From Candidatus Amarobacillus elongatus (GTDB lineage: Bacteria > Chloroflexota > Dehalococcoidia > Tepidiformales > Tepidiformaceae), in the NCBI GenBank assembly GCA_016703545.1, contig JADJBX010000007.1, forward strand, positions 124,001-188,000: a stretch of DNA of 64,000 nucleotides, in the 5' to 3' direction. Positions 19,302-29,147 of the stretch are shown here, piece by piece (within the stretch, counting starts at the first letter, position 1; each line of letters starts with the position of its first letter). The notes below the pieces were generated by a model. It had not been told where the DNA came from and did no database searches. It saw only the letters and a program-made list of their open reading frames with translations. The position numbers were made by a program, and so were the translations under genes.

Positions 19302-20655
19302 ATGGCGGGAATGGATGTCGCGCTGAGGCCGTACCAGTCGCGTGTGTTTGGCGCGCTCGCGCGGGGGGTGGCGCGGCTGCGCGGCGAGACCTTCACGGTG
19401 CTCTTCCCCCGCCAGGCCGGGAAGAACGAACTCGCCTCCGTGCTCGTCGCGTACCTGCTGCGCGCCCACGCCCGCACGGGCGGCACGATCGTCCTGTGCG
19501 CGCCGACGATGACGCCGCAGGCCGAGATCAGCATCGCCCGCGTGCGCCGCACGCTCGCCGCCACCGACTCCCTCGTGGGCGACGTCGCGCGCTCGCGGCT
19601 GACGGGGCAGGCGGTGACGGTGGGGCGCGCCCGCGCGACCTTCCTCAGCGCGTCGCCGGAGGCGCACGTCGCCGGCCACACCGCCTCCCTCGCGCTCATT
19701 GCCGATGAAGCGCAGGAGATCGACGGGGAGTGGTTCGACCGCCAGTTCCGCCCGATGGCCGCCTCGACGGGCGCGCCCGCGATCCTCTTCGGCACACCGT
19801 GGGACGGCCGCTCCCTGCTCGACCGGGCCGTGGCCGCCAACCGCGCACGCGACGCCCGCCGGCCCGGCGTCCCCTACCGCGACTTCCTGCCCCTGCACCA
19901 CGAGGTCGGCTGGGAGGAGGTCGCGCGTTCGAACGCCGGGTACGGCGAGTACGTGCGGCACGAGCGCCGGCGGCTCGGCGCCGGGCATCCCCTCTTCCTC
20001 AGCCAGTACGAACTGCGCACCGTGGAGGCCGCCGGACGGCTGCTCTCGCCGTCGCAGCTTGCCGCGCTCGAAGGAAGCCACGCCGCCCTTTCGCTGCCGG
20101 TCGCGGGCGAACGGTACGTGGCCGGGCTCGATTGCGCGGGCGAAGGCGAACGCGCCGACGCCTCCGTCCTCACCATCGCGCGCCTGGCCGGCGGTGGGCG
20201 CTGCGACGTCGTGGCGCACGCGGCATGGCGCTCCGCCGCCTACGCCCGCCTCACGGCGGAGGTCACCGCGCTCGCCCGGCTGTGGCGGCTCGAACGGCTC
20301 ACTGTCGACGCCACCGGGCTGGGCGGGCCGATCGCCGCGCAGCTGCGGGCCGAGCTGGGGCCGCGCGTCGAGCCGTTCACGTTCACGTCGGCCTCGAAGG
20401 CGGCCCTCGGTTTTCGCACTCATTGCCTCCGCCGAGACGGGGCGGCTCGCGCTGTATCGCGACGATGGCGGCGCGGACGCAGCGGCCGTGCGTCGCGAGC
20501 TCTCGGCCTGCGGCGGCGACTTCCGGGCGGCGGGCGGCCTCGCCTGGGGCAACGCGCGCGGTCACGACGATTATGTCGCGAGCCTCGCCCTCTGCCTGCA
20601 CGCCGCCGAACGCGTCCCGCCCGCCCGCCGCGCCACCGGCCGCGCCCGCGACTGA
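19302..20655 (+). CDS. Phage terminase large-subunit-like ATPase/nuclease, frameshifted, outside any prophage
   Basis: About 450 residues after joining two frames. A Walker-A-like PRQAGKN (36-42) and a Walker-B LALIADEAQEID (~125-137) form the ATPase. The nuclease part has AGLDCAGEGERADASV and continues across the break to GHDDYVASLALCLHAAE, which carries the last acidic residues. The frame breaks at a TTTT run (20411-20414); removing one T restores GFALIASAETGRL. No portal, capsid or tail genes are adjacent. It could be a prophage remnant or a domesticated terminase. Confidence 0.75.
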
Positions 20656-20659
20656 GCCC

Positions 20660-21080
20660 TTACTCCGGGCCGATCCACCCGCCCTGCTCGCCCGGCGGGT
20701 GGCGTCGGTCGAGGAAGGCGAACGTGAACCGCCGGTCATCGCGAGCTGGCTGGTGAAGTCGATACGGTAGCCCGCGCGTTCGCCGCCGGGGGCGAAGAAT
20801 TCGAACATGCGCCACGGACGTTCGCGCCAGAGCCAGAGCCGCGCGCCGGCCACCGGCGTCGTCAGCCGCTCGGGCCGCCCGCGGGGGTGAGCACATCGGC
20901 GAGCCGCCGCGCCCAGGCGATATCGGCCACGAACGCGAGGCCGTCGTCGCGCCGGACGAGGCCTTCGCCGCCCTGCACGGTGATCATCCGCCGCCCATCG
21001 GCGAGCTTCCGCAGGTAGTGGTATTCGAACACGGCCACGCCGCGTACGGTGACGCACGCCCGCGGCAGTTCGCAACCCAC
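20660..21080 (-). pseudogene. Hypothetical protein broken by two apparent frameshifts
   Basis: Three minus-strand frames join into ~140 residues: an opening with VFEYHYLRKLADGRRMITV, then (break near 20875-20890) LTTPVAGARLWLWRERPWR and (break near 20735-20745) FTFAFLDRRHPPGEQGGW to the stop. Each join needs one extra base. The codon pattern is consistent throughout, so this was one gene. I do not recognise the family. It ends 4 nt from the terminase gene, which also carries a frameshift. Confidence 0.5.
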
Positions 21081-21118
21081 CCCGCCCGGCTACCGTCAGC
21101 GCAGAGGCCGTGCGAACC

Positions 21119-21952
21119 CTACTCGTGCGCGAGGGCGGGCAGGCGGCGCTTGCTGTAGGCGGCCGGCGGCACCGCAATCGGCGTGACCGGCTTCGCCGTC
21201 GCATCGGCGTACAACGACTGCAGGCCCTCCTGGTCGTCGGCCGAGGGCACGCGGAACTGCGTCCCCGGCGAAAGCGCCTCCTGCATCACCGACCCCGCCA
21301 TCGGCGAATGCCCGAGGCCGATGGCGTGCCCCATCTCGTGCAGCATCACCGTCGGCAGGTCGAACGTGCCCGGGTCCGTCGTGTCAGAGACCGACCACGG
21401 CACCTCGGTCGTCAGCTCCATATCGAATTCGAGGATGCGCCGCACCTGCGTCCCGGGGGAGACCGCGAAGAACACGCAGGTGGTACCGAGAAGGTGGCCG
21501 GAGAGCCGGTTGAAGCTGACCGTGTGGAAGCCGTCGCGGTCGCGGTCGGTGCAGGTCACGGTGGGGCCAGTGGCGAAGGCGCCGGTGTACGCCAGCCGCA
21601 GCTTCTGGCCGCCCACCGCTTCCCAGCGGCGCATGGCCCAGAGCAGCGAGCCGAACCCGGTGAGGTCGCGCGGGTCCGTGGCGAACACGTAGCGCACGGG
21701 CACGGGCAGGGCGCTATCGGCCCACTTGCCGTTGGTGGTGAAGGTCGCGAGGCCCGCCGACTCGATGATCTCGGCGTCCGGGGGCGCATAGCGCGCGTCG
21801 ATGAGGGCGAACTCGGCGCGTTCGAGCACCTCGCCGGGGAGCAGGCCCGCGGGCAGCGCCGCGGAAGCGGCCGGCTCGTCCCCACCCATGCGAATCCCCG
21901 CCAGGGCGGTGGCCAGTCCTAGAAGACCAAGAAGTGCGGCGGCGATGCGCAT
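21119..21952 (-). CDS. Secreted matrixin-type zinc metalloprotease
   Basis: 277 residues. An N-terminal hydrophobic signal (1-20) precedes a catalytic domain with the metzincin motif HEMGHAIGLGH (zinc ligands His205, His209, His215; Glu206 catalytic) and a Met-turn at SVM (Met223). It is much shorter than many matrixins, with no extra domain. It should act outside the cell or in the envelope. GGGAG lies just before the ATG. Confidence 0.85.
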   Translation of the reverse strand: MRIAAALLGLLGLATALAGIRMGGDEPAASAALPAGLLPGEVLERAEFALIDARYAPPDAEIIESAGLATFTTNGKWADSALPVPVRYVFATDPRDLTGFGSLLWAMRRWEAVGGQKLRLAYTGAFATGPTVTCTDRDRDGFHTVSFNRLSGHLLGTTCVFFAVSPGTQVRRILEFDMELTTEVPWSVSDTTDPGTFDLPTVMLHEMGHAIGLGHSPMAGSVMQEALSPGTQFRVPSADDQEGLQSLYADATAKPVTPIAVPPAAYSKRRLPALAHE

Positions 21953-22118
21953 GCCGGCTCCCCATGTGCGCCGCGAACGGCTGATGCGCACATGGTGGCG
22001 GCTGCGGCGCAACCCGCAAGCAAGGCGGGGAGCGACGGTTCCGGGCGAGCAGGGCCACCCGGCCCCTCCCAGGCCGCCCCCGCGGCGGGACAATAGCCCT
22101 CACCCACGGAGGTGCATC

Positions 22119-22562
22119 ATGCGTTCCCTGCCGCCCATCGCACGGATCCTCATCGCACTCGAGGCGTTCCTGGCCATCGGCGCGGCCGCCGGCGCGTGGG
22201 CGCTCATCGCCGACCGCAATGGCGGCGACAACGTGGACATGACGCTGCTCGAAGGGACCCCCTTCGATTCCTACCTCTTCCCCGGCCTGGCGCTGCTGGT
22301 GCTGAACTGCCTCTTCCCGCTCGCGGTCATGGCGATGGCGGTCACGCGAAAGCCGCTCGCGGGGCCGGGGCACGTGGCCGCCGGCGTGGTGCTCATGGCG
22401 TGGATCGGCGCGCAGGTCGGGTTCATCGGGTACGCGAGCCTGCTGCAGCCGTTCTTCTTCCTCTACGGCGCGGCCATGGCGGCGCTGGGCGCGGTGGCGA
22501 TGGGGTACCGGCTCCCGGTCCCCGGTCTGGGGCGTGCCTCGCGCGCGGCGACCCGCCGCTAA
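22119..22562 (+). CDS. Hypothetical four-helix membrane protein
   Basis: 147 residues with four hydrophobic helices; the first two are separated by a ~25-residue acidic loop and the C-terminus is basic (GRASRAATRR). No family is recognised. GGAGG stands 6 nt before the ATG. It is divergent from the matrixin gene. Confidence 0.65.
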   Translation: MRSLPPIARILIALEAFLAIGAAAGAWALIADRNGGDNVDMTLLEGTPFDSYLFPGLALLVLNCLFPLAVMAMAVTRKPLAGPGHVAAGVVLMAWIGAQVGFIGYASLLQPFFFLYGAAMAALGAVAMGYRLPVPGLGRASRAATRR

Positions 22563-22632
22563 CGGTCGCGAAGGGCCGGGGTTCCGCCCTCACCCGCGGG
22601 CCGAGGGCACGCGGGCGAAGGGCGGGCGCCCG

Positions 22633-22851
22633 TTAGTTCGCGCAGGCGCAGCCGCCGCCACCGCAGCAGCCGCCGCCACCCATGGGCATTTCCGCGAGGG
22701 CGGTGCCGCCGCGGGGTGCCGCGAAGGCCGTGATCGTGCGCTCGACGCGGTGACCGGCGGCGCATGTGACCGCCGTGTTCGCCTCGGACATCGGCCGCCG
22801 CTGTTCGAAGCGTTCGCGGCAGGTGGGGCAGTAGTACTCGTAGATGGCCAT
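22633..22851 (-). CDS. FmdB-type zinc-ribbon regulatory protein
   Basis: 72 residues. MAIYEYYCPTCRERFEQ opens with the classic FmdB zinc ribbon (CPTC, then a Cys in TCAAGH). The tail is Gly/Cys-rich (GGGGCCGGGGCAC) and could bind a second metal. Proteins of this family are often called putative regulators, without proof. TATACT ends 6 nt before the ATG and no Shine-Dalgarno is visible. Confidence 0.85.
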   Translation of the reverse strand: MAIYEYYCPTCRERFEQRRPMSEANTAVTCAAGHRVERTITAFAAPRGGTALAEMPMGGGGCCGGGGCACAN

Positions 22852-22857
22852 GCGCCA

Positions 22858-22863
22858 AGTATA
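22858..22863 (-). promoter_or_regulatory. -10 element abutting the FmdB start codon
   Basis: TATACT on the minus strand, 6 nt before the ATG. A transcript initiated 6-8 nt downstream of this hexamer would begin at or next to the start codon. Confidence 0.55.
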
Positions 22864-22901
22864 GGGGAGCCGCCGCCCGCCGGGCGCCGGGGCGCCCGCC
22901 C

Positions 22902-24188
22902 TTAGCGGCCCCCGCCCGTGGTCCCGCGTACCTCCCGCGCGACGGGCACCGTCGACAGGTGCCGATCGCGCGCCACGTTGCGGGACTTCGCCACCAGCTC
23001 CACCGTCAGCACCGAAACCACGCACAGCGCCCCCATGAGCACCAGCGTCTCGCGCAGGCCCACGTGATCGGCGACGAAGCCGATGGGCAGCGCCGCGATC
23101 CCGAAGAAGCTCCACCCCAGCCCCGTCAGCGACTGCACGCGCCCGTGGTACTCGTGGTCCGCGAGCGCCATCGTCAGCGACGTGTTCAGCGTCTGGAACG
23201 CCGCCCCGGTCGCGCCCACGAAGAGCATCACGAGCAGCCCCGTGACCAGGTTCGGGGACGCGCCGAGCGCCATGACCGTAAACCCGAAGAGCACGCCCAT
23301 CAGCGGCTGAATCATCCAGACCTTGCGGCTGTTCGTAATCGAGGCCACCCAGACCGTCGCGACCACGCCGCCCACCGCACCCGCCGAGGAGAGCCAGCCG
23401 ATCGCGGCCTTCGTCGCCCCGTATTCGCCCAGCACCACGGACGCGAGGAACGACTGATAGGGGAAGCCAATCGTCAGCACCAGCAGCGACGTCATCGCGA
23501 GGGCGGCGATTTGCGGGCGGCCGCGCATGTAGCGCAGGCCGTCCATGATGTCCGCCATCGGCGATGTTTCCGTCGCACGCGGGCGAGGGTTGCCCCGCGG
23601 GAGCGGGATCATGCTCACGATCGCGATGACGAAGCCCAGCGTGGTCATGTAGTACACGCCCGCCGCCCCGATGAAGCTGATGCCGAGGAACGCGCCCGCG
23701 ATCGAGGGACCGACGACGCGCGAGCCGTTCATGCTCAGCTGCTGCAGCACGACCGCGTTCGCGATCCGCTCGCGGCCCACGAGGTCGCCGATGAACGCCT
23801 GCCGCGCCGGGCCAACGAACGAGAAGCACGCACCCTGGATGAACCCCGCGAGGATGAGCTGCCAGAACTCCAGCATGTCGAAGGCGATCATCGTCGCCAC
23901 CCACGCCGAGTTGACGGCGATGATGGACTGCGAAACCCAGAGCACCGTGCGTTTCGGTAACCGGTCGGCGATGACGCCGCCGACGAGCGAGAGCATCAGC
24001 TGGGGCACGCCGAAGGCGAGGGTGACCGCGCCGAGGGCGCTGTTCCGCCCCGTCAGCTCGTACGCCAGGTACCCCCGCGTGATGACCTGCATCTGCATGC
24101 CCAGGAACGAGAACAGCGTTCCCGTCCACATCAGCCGGTACTGCTTGTTTTCGAGGGCGAAAAAGGTGCTGTGGAACCACGAATTCAT
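22902..24188 (-). CDS. Major facilitator superfamily exporter, enterobactin-exporter-like (second copy of the group)
   Basis: 428 residues, about 12 transmembrane helices. GGVIADRLPKRTVLW is the loop-2 motif and GPARQAFIGDLVG the mid-protein motif. It belongs to the same MFS_3-like group as the gene at 14869-16140, but the sequences differ enough that this is not a recent duplicate. Substrate unknown. AAGGA lies ~10 nt before the ATG. Confidence 0.82.
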   Translation of the reverse strand: MNSWFHSTFFALENKQYRLMWTGTLFSFLGMQMQVITRGYLAYELTGRNSALGAVTLAFGVPQLMLSLVGGVIADRLPKRTVLWVSQSIIAVNSAWVATMIAFDMLEFWQLILAGFIQGACFSFVGPARQAFIGDLVGRERIANAVVLQQLSMNGSRVVGPSIAGAFLGISFIGAAGVYYMTTLGFVIAIVSMIPLPRGNPRPRATETSPMADIMDGLRYMRGRPQIAALAMTSLLVLTIGFPYQSFLASVVLGEYGATKAAIGWLSSAGAVGGVVATVWVASITNSRKVWMIQPLMGVLFGFTVMALGASPNLVTGLLVMLFVGATGAAFQTLNTSLTMALADHEYHGRVQSLTGLGWSFFGIAALPIGFVADHVGLRETLVLMGALCVVSVLTVELVAKSRNVARDRHLSTVPVAREVRGTTGGGR

Positions 24189-24326
24189 GGTCGGCGCGGT
24201 TCCTTCCCGTGGCCACGTGCGGCCCCACCACCCGGCATACGGCGGGCGTGGATGGGCGCACGGCCGTGAACCGATTCTATGGAGCGAGGATGGTGGTCAC
24301 AAGGCGGCGAAAAGGGCTGCCGCCGG

Positions 24327-25172
24327 CTACTCGCCGTAAACCCGCACCAGCAGCTCGTAGAGCTTGCGGTCGTAGTTACGGAGCCATGCGCGGTCCTTCG
24401 CGCCACTGGGCTCGTTGTGCAGGAAGTACGCCTGTGTGCCGTCGGCGAAGTACTCGTTCGGGTTCGTGGCCGCGTACTGGCGGTAATACTTCCCGGCGTC
24501 CATCGCGTCCTGGTACAGCAGCTTCACCTCGAAGTAGTCCGGCGGCGGCAGGCTCCACGTTTGCACCAGGTGCCCGAGCTCGTGGTAGAGCACGTTCAGC
24601 CCGTGGCACGGCCCTTCGCGGTCGCCCAGCATGTCCGCTTCGTTCACGGCCACAACCGGGTAGTCGGCGTGGTCGGCGATGCCGCAGACGTGCGTGAAAA
24701 ACTCGCCGCCCAACTCGTCCTCGAGGCACGCGAACTCGGGCAGCTCGTCCACCTTCTGGCCCTTCTGCGCGATCACGACGTAGCTGCCCTGCTCCACCAG
24801 CGGCGCGAGCAGCTCCGGGTTGGTTTCGAACATCGTGTAGATCGTCTCGGCCGCGGCATCGAAGGCACGCCGGTCGATCGCTTCGACCCCAACGACGGCG
24901 ATGCCGAGCACGTCGCGCTGCTGCTTGTAAATGGCCGGCACTTCGCGCGGCGCGCCCCGCTCCGCGCGGTGCGGGATCCCCTGGCAGACGGTCTGGCCGG
25001 GCTTCAGCTGGGGCGTATTGGGGGTCACTTCCGGCCGCGCATCCGGGTACGCCCCCGCGAGCACCACCTCGACGTCGTCGCGCTGGAGGTGCTTCAGCTC
25101 CCACGCGGCGAGCACGCCGCTTCCCGCGAGCATCAGCGCGAAGAACGGTAACAGGAGAGCGATCGCACGCAT
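24327..25172 (-). CDS. Secreted putative gluzincin metallopeptidase
   Basis: 281 residues. A signal peptide (1-22) precedes a domain with HELGH (197-201: His197, Glu198, His201) and a downstream NEYFADGTQAYF whose Glu240 fits the third zinc ligand of gluzincins such as the anthrax-lethal-factor-like group. Two Cys pairs could form disulfides. The substrate is unknown. It follows the histidine kinase gene by 75 nt on the same strand. Confidence 0.75.
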   Translation of the reverse strand: MRAIALLLPFFALMLAGSGVLAAWELKHLQRDDVEVVLAGAYPDARPEVTPNTPQLKPGQTVCQGIPHRAERGAPREVPAIYKQQRDVLGIAVVGVEAIDRRAFDAAAETIYTMFETNPELLAPLVEQGSYVVIAQKGQKVDELPEFACLEDELGGEFFTHVCGIADHADYPVVAVNEADMLGDREGPCHGLNVLYHELGHLVQTWSLPPPDYFEVKLLYQDAMDAGKYYRQYAATNPNEYFADGTQAYFLHNEPSGAKDRAWLRNYDRKLYELLVRVYGE

Positions 25173-25247
25173 TGCCGAATAGCTTCGTGTGGCGAACCTG
25201 CGCCGTAAAGACAGGTCCGCTTTACATCCGTTACAGGACCGTCGCGA

Positions 25248-26782
25248 TCAGCGCGGCAGGCGCGCCACCAGCCGGGTTCCCTCGCCCGGCGCGCTTTCCA
25301 CCACGAAGCTGCCGCCGAGGCGCGTCACCCGCTCGTGCATGGACTTCAGCCCGAGGTGGCCGGGGAAGTCGCCCCCCGGGTCGAACCCTCGGCCGTCGTC
25401 GCGCACTTCGAGGAGCACGCCCGCCGCGTCCTGCTCGAGGCGCACGTCGACGTGTTTCGCCCCTGCGTGCTTGACCACGTTGTGCAGCCCCTCCTGGACG
25501 ACACGGTAGAACGCCTCCTTCGCCTGCACGGCGATCGCGGGCTCCTCGCCCAGCACGGCCACCACTTCGATGCCGTGCCGGCCACGCGTCGAGGCGACGT
25601 GCTTTTCGATGCCCGCCACGAGCCCCTCCGTCGCCAGCGATTCCGGGCGCAGCGCGAAGATCGCGCGCGCATTTCGGCCAGCCCCGTTTCGGCCAGCGAA
25701 AGGACGTACTCCATCGGTTCGCGCGCCGATTCCGGGTTCCGCGAAAGCAGATCGCGCGCCGTCCGGGAGCCGAGGGCGATGCCGTACAGCGCCTGCGACA
25801 CCGAATCGTGCAGCTCGCGCGCCAGCCGCTGGCGCTCCTCGATCACCGCCGCGGACTGCGCCTGTTCGTGCATGCGCGCGTTCCCCAGCGCGACCGCCGC
25901 CTGCCCGGCGAACGCGCGCAACAGGTCCGCATGGCGGTGGGTGAAGGTGCCCGGGTTCTCGGCGAAGGCGACGAGCATGCCCGCGGGCGCGCCCAGCACC
26001 GTCAGCGGCGCAGCCACCAGCGTCCCCCCGGCGGCGCTGTCGCCGAGCGCGCGCACGCACGCCTCCCACAATGCCGGCTCCGATGCGAGGTCGTCCACGA
26101 TCACGGTTTCGCCCGAGGAGATGCCCGCCCAGAGGACGCCGAAGCTCGCGGTGGGGGCGTGCGCACCGGCGCGGCGGCGCACCGGCGGCGAGGCATCCCC
26201 ATCGGCCGCCTGCAGCAGCACCAGCCCGTCCTCCTCCAGCCCGAAGAGCGCGGCCCGGCTGTAGGCGATGACGTGCCGGAGCTGGTCGAGGATGAGCGGG
26301 GCGAGCGCCTCGAAATCGAGCGTCGCGCCCACCTGGCGGGTCACCTCCAGGAGCGTCGAAAGCTCCTGCGTGCGTTCCGCCACGCGCCGTTCGAGGATCT
26401 GCTCGGCCTCGACCTCGGCGGTGATATCGCGCACCACGGCGAGGAGCACCGGCTTGCCGCGGAACACGGACTGCGTGCCGCTCACGTGCACCCAGAACAG
26501 GGTGCCGTCCCTGCGCACGTCGAGCGCGCGCGTGCGGAACGCCTTCCCGGCGCGCACATCCTCCTGGAACTGCGCCAGCAAGCCCAGGTGCCCTTCATAG
26601 ATGAAGGTGGTCGGGTCCAGGCCGTTCATCGCGCCCGGTTCGTACCCATGCATGCGGCAGAACGCCGGGTTGGCCTCGACGACCGTGCCCGAGTCGTAGT
26701 CGTTGATGATCAGGCCGTCTTCGGCGGCCTCCCAGATGGCGCGGAATTCCGCCTCACTCCCCGTCGTCCAGGTGCTCACCAC
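25248..26782 (-). CDS. PAS-GAF sensor histidine kinase (NarL-type HisKA_3), frameshifted
   Basis: About 511 residues after one frame join. Order: PAS (~8-125, with HVSGTQSVFRGKPVLL), coiled-coil linker, GAF (~150-310), HisKA_3 with phospho-acceptor His in RQRLARELHDSVSQALYG, then HATPase_c with DDGRGFDPGG and GHLGLKSMHERV. There is no membrane segment, so it is a cytosolic sensor. The frame breaks at ~25667 inside a GCGCGC run: one missing base turns MRALIFALRPESL into MRARSSRCA. No response regulator is adjacent. TAAGCT ends 9 nt before the GTG; a GTG one codon later is equally possible. Confidence 0.83.
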
Positions 26783-26873
26783 AGTGGACGGAGCTTAGCA
26801 GATGAAACCGAAATCCCGGCGTTTCCGGGCGGTTCGGCCGGCCACGCGACGCCCCGCGGGGTCGCGGCCGGGC

Positions 26874-26879
26874 TACACT
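26874..26879 (+). promoter_or_regulatory. -10 element close to the GNAT start codon
   Basis: TACACT, 8 nt before the ATG, in the 105-bp gap divergent from the kinase gene. Confidence 0.5.
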
Positions 26880-26887
26880 CGCGGGCG

Positions 26888-27427
26888 ATGTCCGCCTTGT
26901 TCCGCATCGTCCCCTACGACCGTGCCGCCCACGGCGGCAGCGCCTGGCGCGTCGTCAAAGCCGTCTTCGATGAATACGGCTTCCCCTTCGATGAGAACGG
27001 GTACGACGACGACCTGCTGCACCCCGATGCCCACTACGACGGCCGCACCGGCTGGTTCGCCGTCGCGGAGGACGCGGCCGGGCGCGTCATCGGCACCGTC
27101 GGCGTCAGCGACGAAGGCGGCGGCCGCTTCGAACTGCACCGCCTCTACGTGCTGGCCGAAGGGCGCCGCGCGGGCGCCGGCAGCGCGCTCGTGGCGTGGG
27201 CGGTTGCCATGGCGGAGGCCCACGGTGGCCGCCTGATGGAGCTCTACAGCGACATCGCCTTCGAGGACGCCCACCGCCTCTACCGGCGGCACGGATTCCG
27301 CAACCACCGCTTCCGCTACGCCCCGGACCCGTGGGCGAGCCGCGAGTGGGGGTTCGTGCGCTCGCTCGGCGAAGGCGCCGGCGCGCCCGCAGGGGCGGCG
27401 TCGGCGATACTGGAGGGGCGCGGATAA
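26888..27427 (+). CDS. GNAT-family N-acetyltransferase
   Basis: 179 residues. The GNAT fold is shown by GRVIGTVGVSDEG (strand 4), RLYVLAEGRRAGAGSALVAW (acetyl-CoA pyrophosphate loop, normally R/Q-x-x-G-x-G/A) and the C-terminal RLYRRHGF. The acceptor is unknown. Start supported by the upstream -10 hexamer and lack of any Shine-Dalgarno. Confidence 0.82.
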   Translation: MSALFRIVPYDRAAHGGSAWRVVKAVFDEYGFPFDENGYDDDLLHPDAHYDGRTGWFAVAEDAAGRVIGTVGVSDEGGGRFELHRLYVLAEGRRAGAGSALVAWAVAMAEAHGGRLMELYSDIAFEDAHRLYRRHGFRNHRFRYAPDPWASREWGFVRSLGEGAGAPAGAASAILEGRG

Positions 27428-27457
27428 CGCGCACAGCCACCGACCGGGAGTTCCCCC

Positions 27458-27691
27458 ATGCCTCGACCCCGCTGCCTCTGGTGCACCGACCCGCCCTTCC
27501 AGGAGACGGCCGTGCTCAAATGGCGCGGCGAAGAGCGCGAACGGCTGACCGTGCAACTCTGCCGGAAGCACCTCTCGCGCCTCAAGGAAGCGGGCCAGAA
27601 GGGCCGTGAAATCAAGGGGTGGTGGGGTACAAGGACGGCTGGTGGTAGGCGCGGGACCGACGCCGGTGGAGCGTCGGTGGGCGATTGGTGA
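27458..27691 (+). CDS. Small CxxC/CxxH zinc-finger-like protein
   Basis: 77 residues. Cys6-x2-Cys9 and Cys35-x2-His38 could form one zinc site. The middle is basic and the last ~20 residues are Gly-rich and look like run-on. GGGAG precedes the ATG by about 9 nt. No family is recognised. It may be cotranscribed with the GNAT gene 30 nt upstream. Confidence 0.5.
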   Translation: MPRPRCLWCTDPPFQETAVLKWRGEERERLTVQLCRKHLSRLKEAGQKGREIKGWWGTRTAGGRRGTDAGGASVGDW

Positions 27692-27767
27692 AGTGACAAT
27701 CGGGTGGGAACTTCCCGACAGGGGATGACGCGCAAGCGGGTTAAGGTCACCTGAACCTACTTCGCGA

Positions 27768-29085
27768 GTGTCGCGAGCGGAGCGATCCCCTGTGTTTTGG
27801 TCGAACGTCGTACGCCGTACGCCGGTCGCGCTGCTGTGCGTGACGGGCGTCCTCCTCTGTGCCTTCGCACTCTCGATGCCCGGCGCCAGCGCCGCGCCCG
27901 TCGAGGGTGACGTCGTGAGCGCTGTCGCCGCACTCCCGCCGGGTTTCGAGCCGGTCACGGTTGCGCTCCACGGCGCACCCCCGCCCTACGACCCGGGCGA
28001 AGCAACCGCCCAGACAGTGTTTCCCCCGGACGGGCGGCAGCCGGTTTCCGACACAACGGTCGCTCCGTTCCGCGCGATCGCCCACCTGGTCGCATTCGAT
28101 AACGACCAGATTTCCAGCCAGTGCACGGGCTCGTTCATTGGGCCGAGCGTGGTGTTGACGGCGGCGCACTGCGTCACCCACAAGGACCGGAAAACGACCC
28201 CGGACCGCGATGCCATCCTCGTCGATGCCGGCCAGACCGCCGAATTCGCGTTCCTGTTCGGCACGGCCTTCGCCGCACGACGGGCCCCAGATCCGTTCCC
28301 ATCCGGCCTGGCTGGTCGGATGGCACCACGGGGGGAGACGCCGATTTCGCGCGGCGATCCATCTCAGCGGGACGCCCTTCGGGTCGGCGCTCTCGCCGTA
28401 CCTCACGGTGGCCGCGCTCCCCGACTCCTATTTCGGCGCGAGCGACGTCGCCATCGCCACCGCGGGATTCCCGGGCGACAAGCCCCCGGGCTCGATGTGG
28501 TCATCTCTCGGCTTCGATTTCTTCGTGACGGACACCCGGATCGTGACCCTCATGGATGCCTACCCGGGGCAGAGCGGCTCCCCGATCTACACCCTCTCAA
28601 TCCAGCGCAATGAGGTGTTCGTGGCGGGGGTCTATTCCGCCGAGACGGCGGTCGCGAACCTCGCTGTTCGCTTCAGCGGGCACGACCTGGAACGCGCGCA
28701 AGAAAGTACCTGCGAGCCGTATGGCTGGTCGTCAACCCCGCCAGGCGGCCAACCACCGCCCCGACCCCCACGCCCACCCCCGGGCGACGGCCACCGCCAC
28801 TCGCACGCCCACCCCGACGGCCACGGCCACGACCACTCAGAGCGCCAGCGCGACGGCGACCGCGACGCGTACCGCCACCCCAACCGCCACGGCGACCGCG
28901 TCCCCCACGCCCCCGGCCGCCCGGAAACAGCCTTCGCCTACGCCGCTGCCGAGCGTCGCCTTCGATGGGGCACGGGCGGGCCCTCCGCCGTCGACGCGCC
29001 GGGCTCTCCGCCACCGTCACCCAACAGCTTCACGAACAGCATCGCGACGCTGCTCTACCGAATCTGGGTCGATGGGCTCCCTTAG
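27768..29085 (+). pseudogene. Decayed trypsin-like serine protease (first of three tandem copies)
   Basis: The frame from GTG 27768 (or 27792) gives a signal peptide and PFRAIAHLVAF...LTAAHC, with the catalytic His. The frame then shifts repeatedly (about 28270-28360, with GGDADFA holding the Asp region) before IHLSGTPFGS and DAYPGQSGSPIY, the catalytic Ser region. Another shift precedes a Thr/Ala/Pro-rich tail near 28760-28900. At least four breaks make a single sequencing error unlikely. It resembles the third copy most: TDTTVAPFRAI is shared with one substitution. Downstream copies are intact. Confidence 0.7.
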
Positions 29086-29147
29086 GTCCTTGCAAGTGGG
29101 CGCGCGCTTGGCGACGATGCGCGCGCAGTTCCCCCAGGTGAGGACCG

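Noticed and set aside
19302..20655. A complete prophage
   Set aside because: Apart from the terminase-like gene, the flanks are metabolic genes and no structural phage genes are seen.
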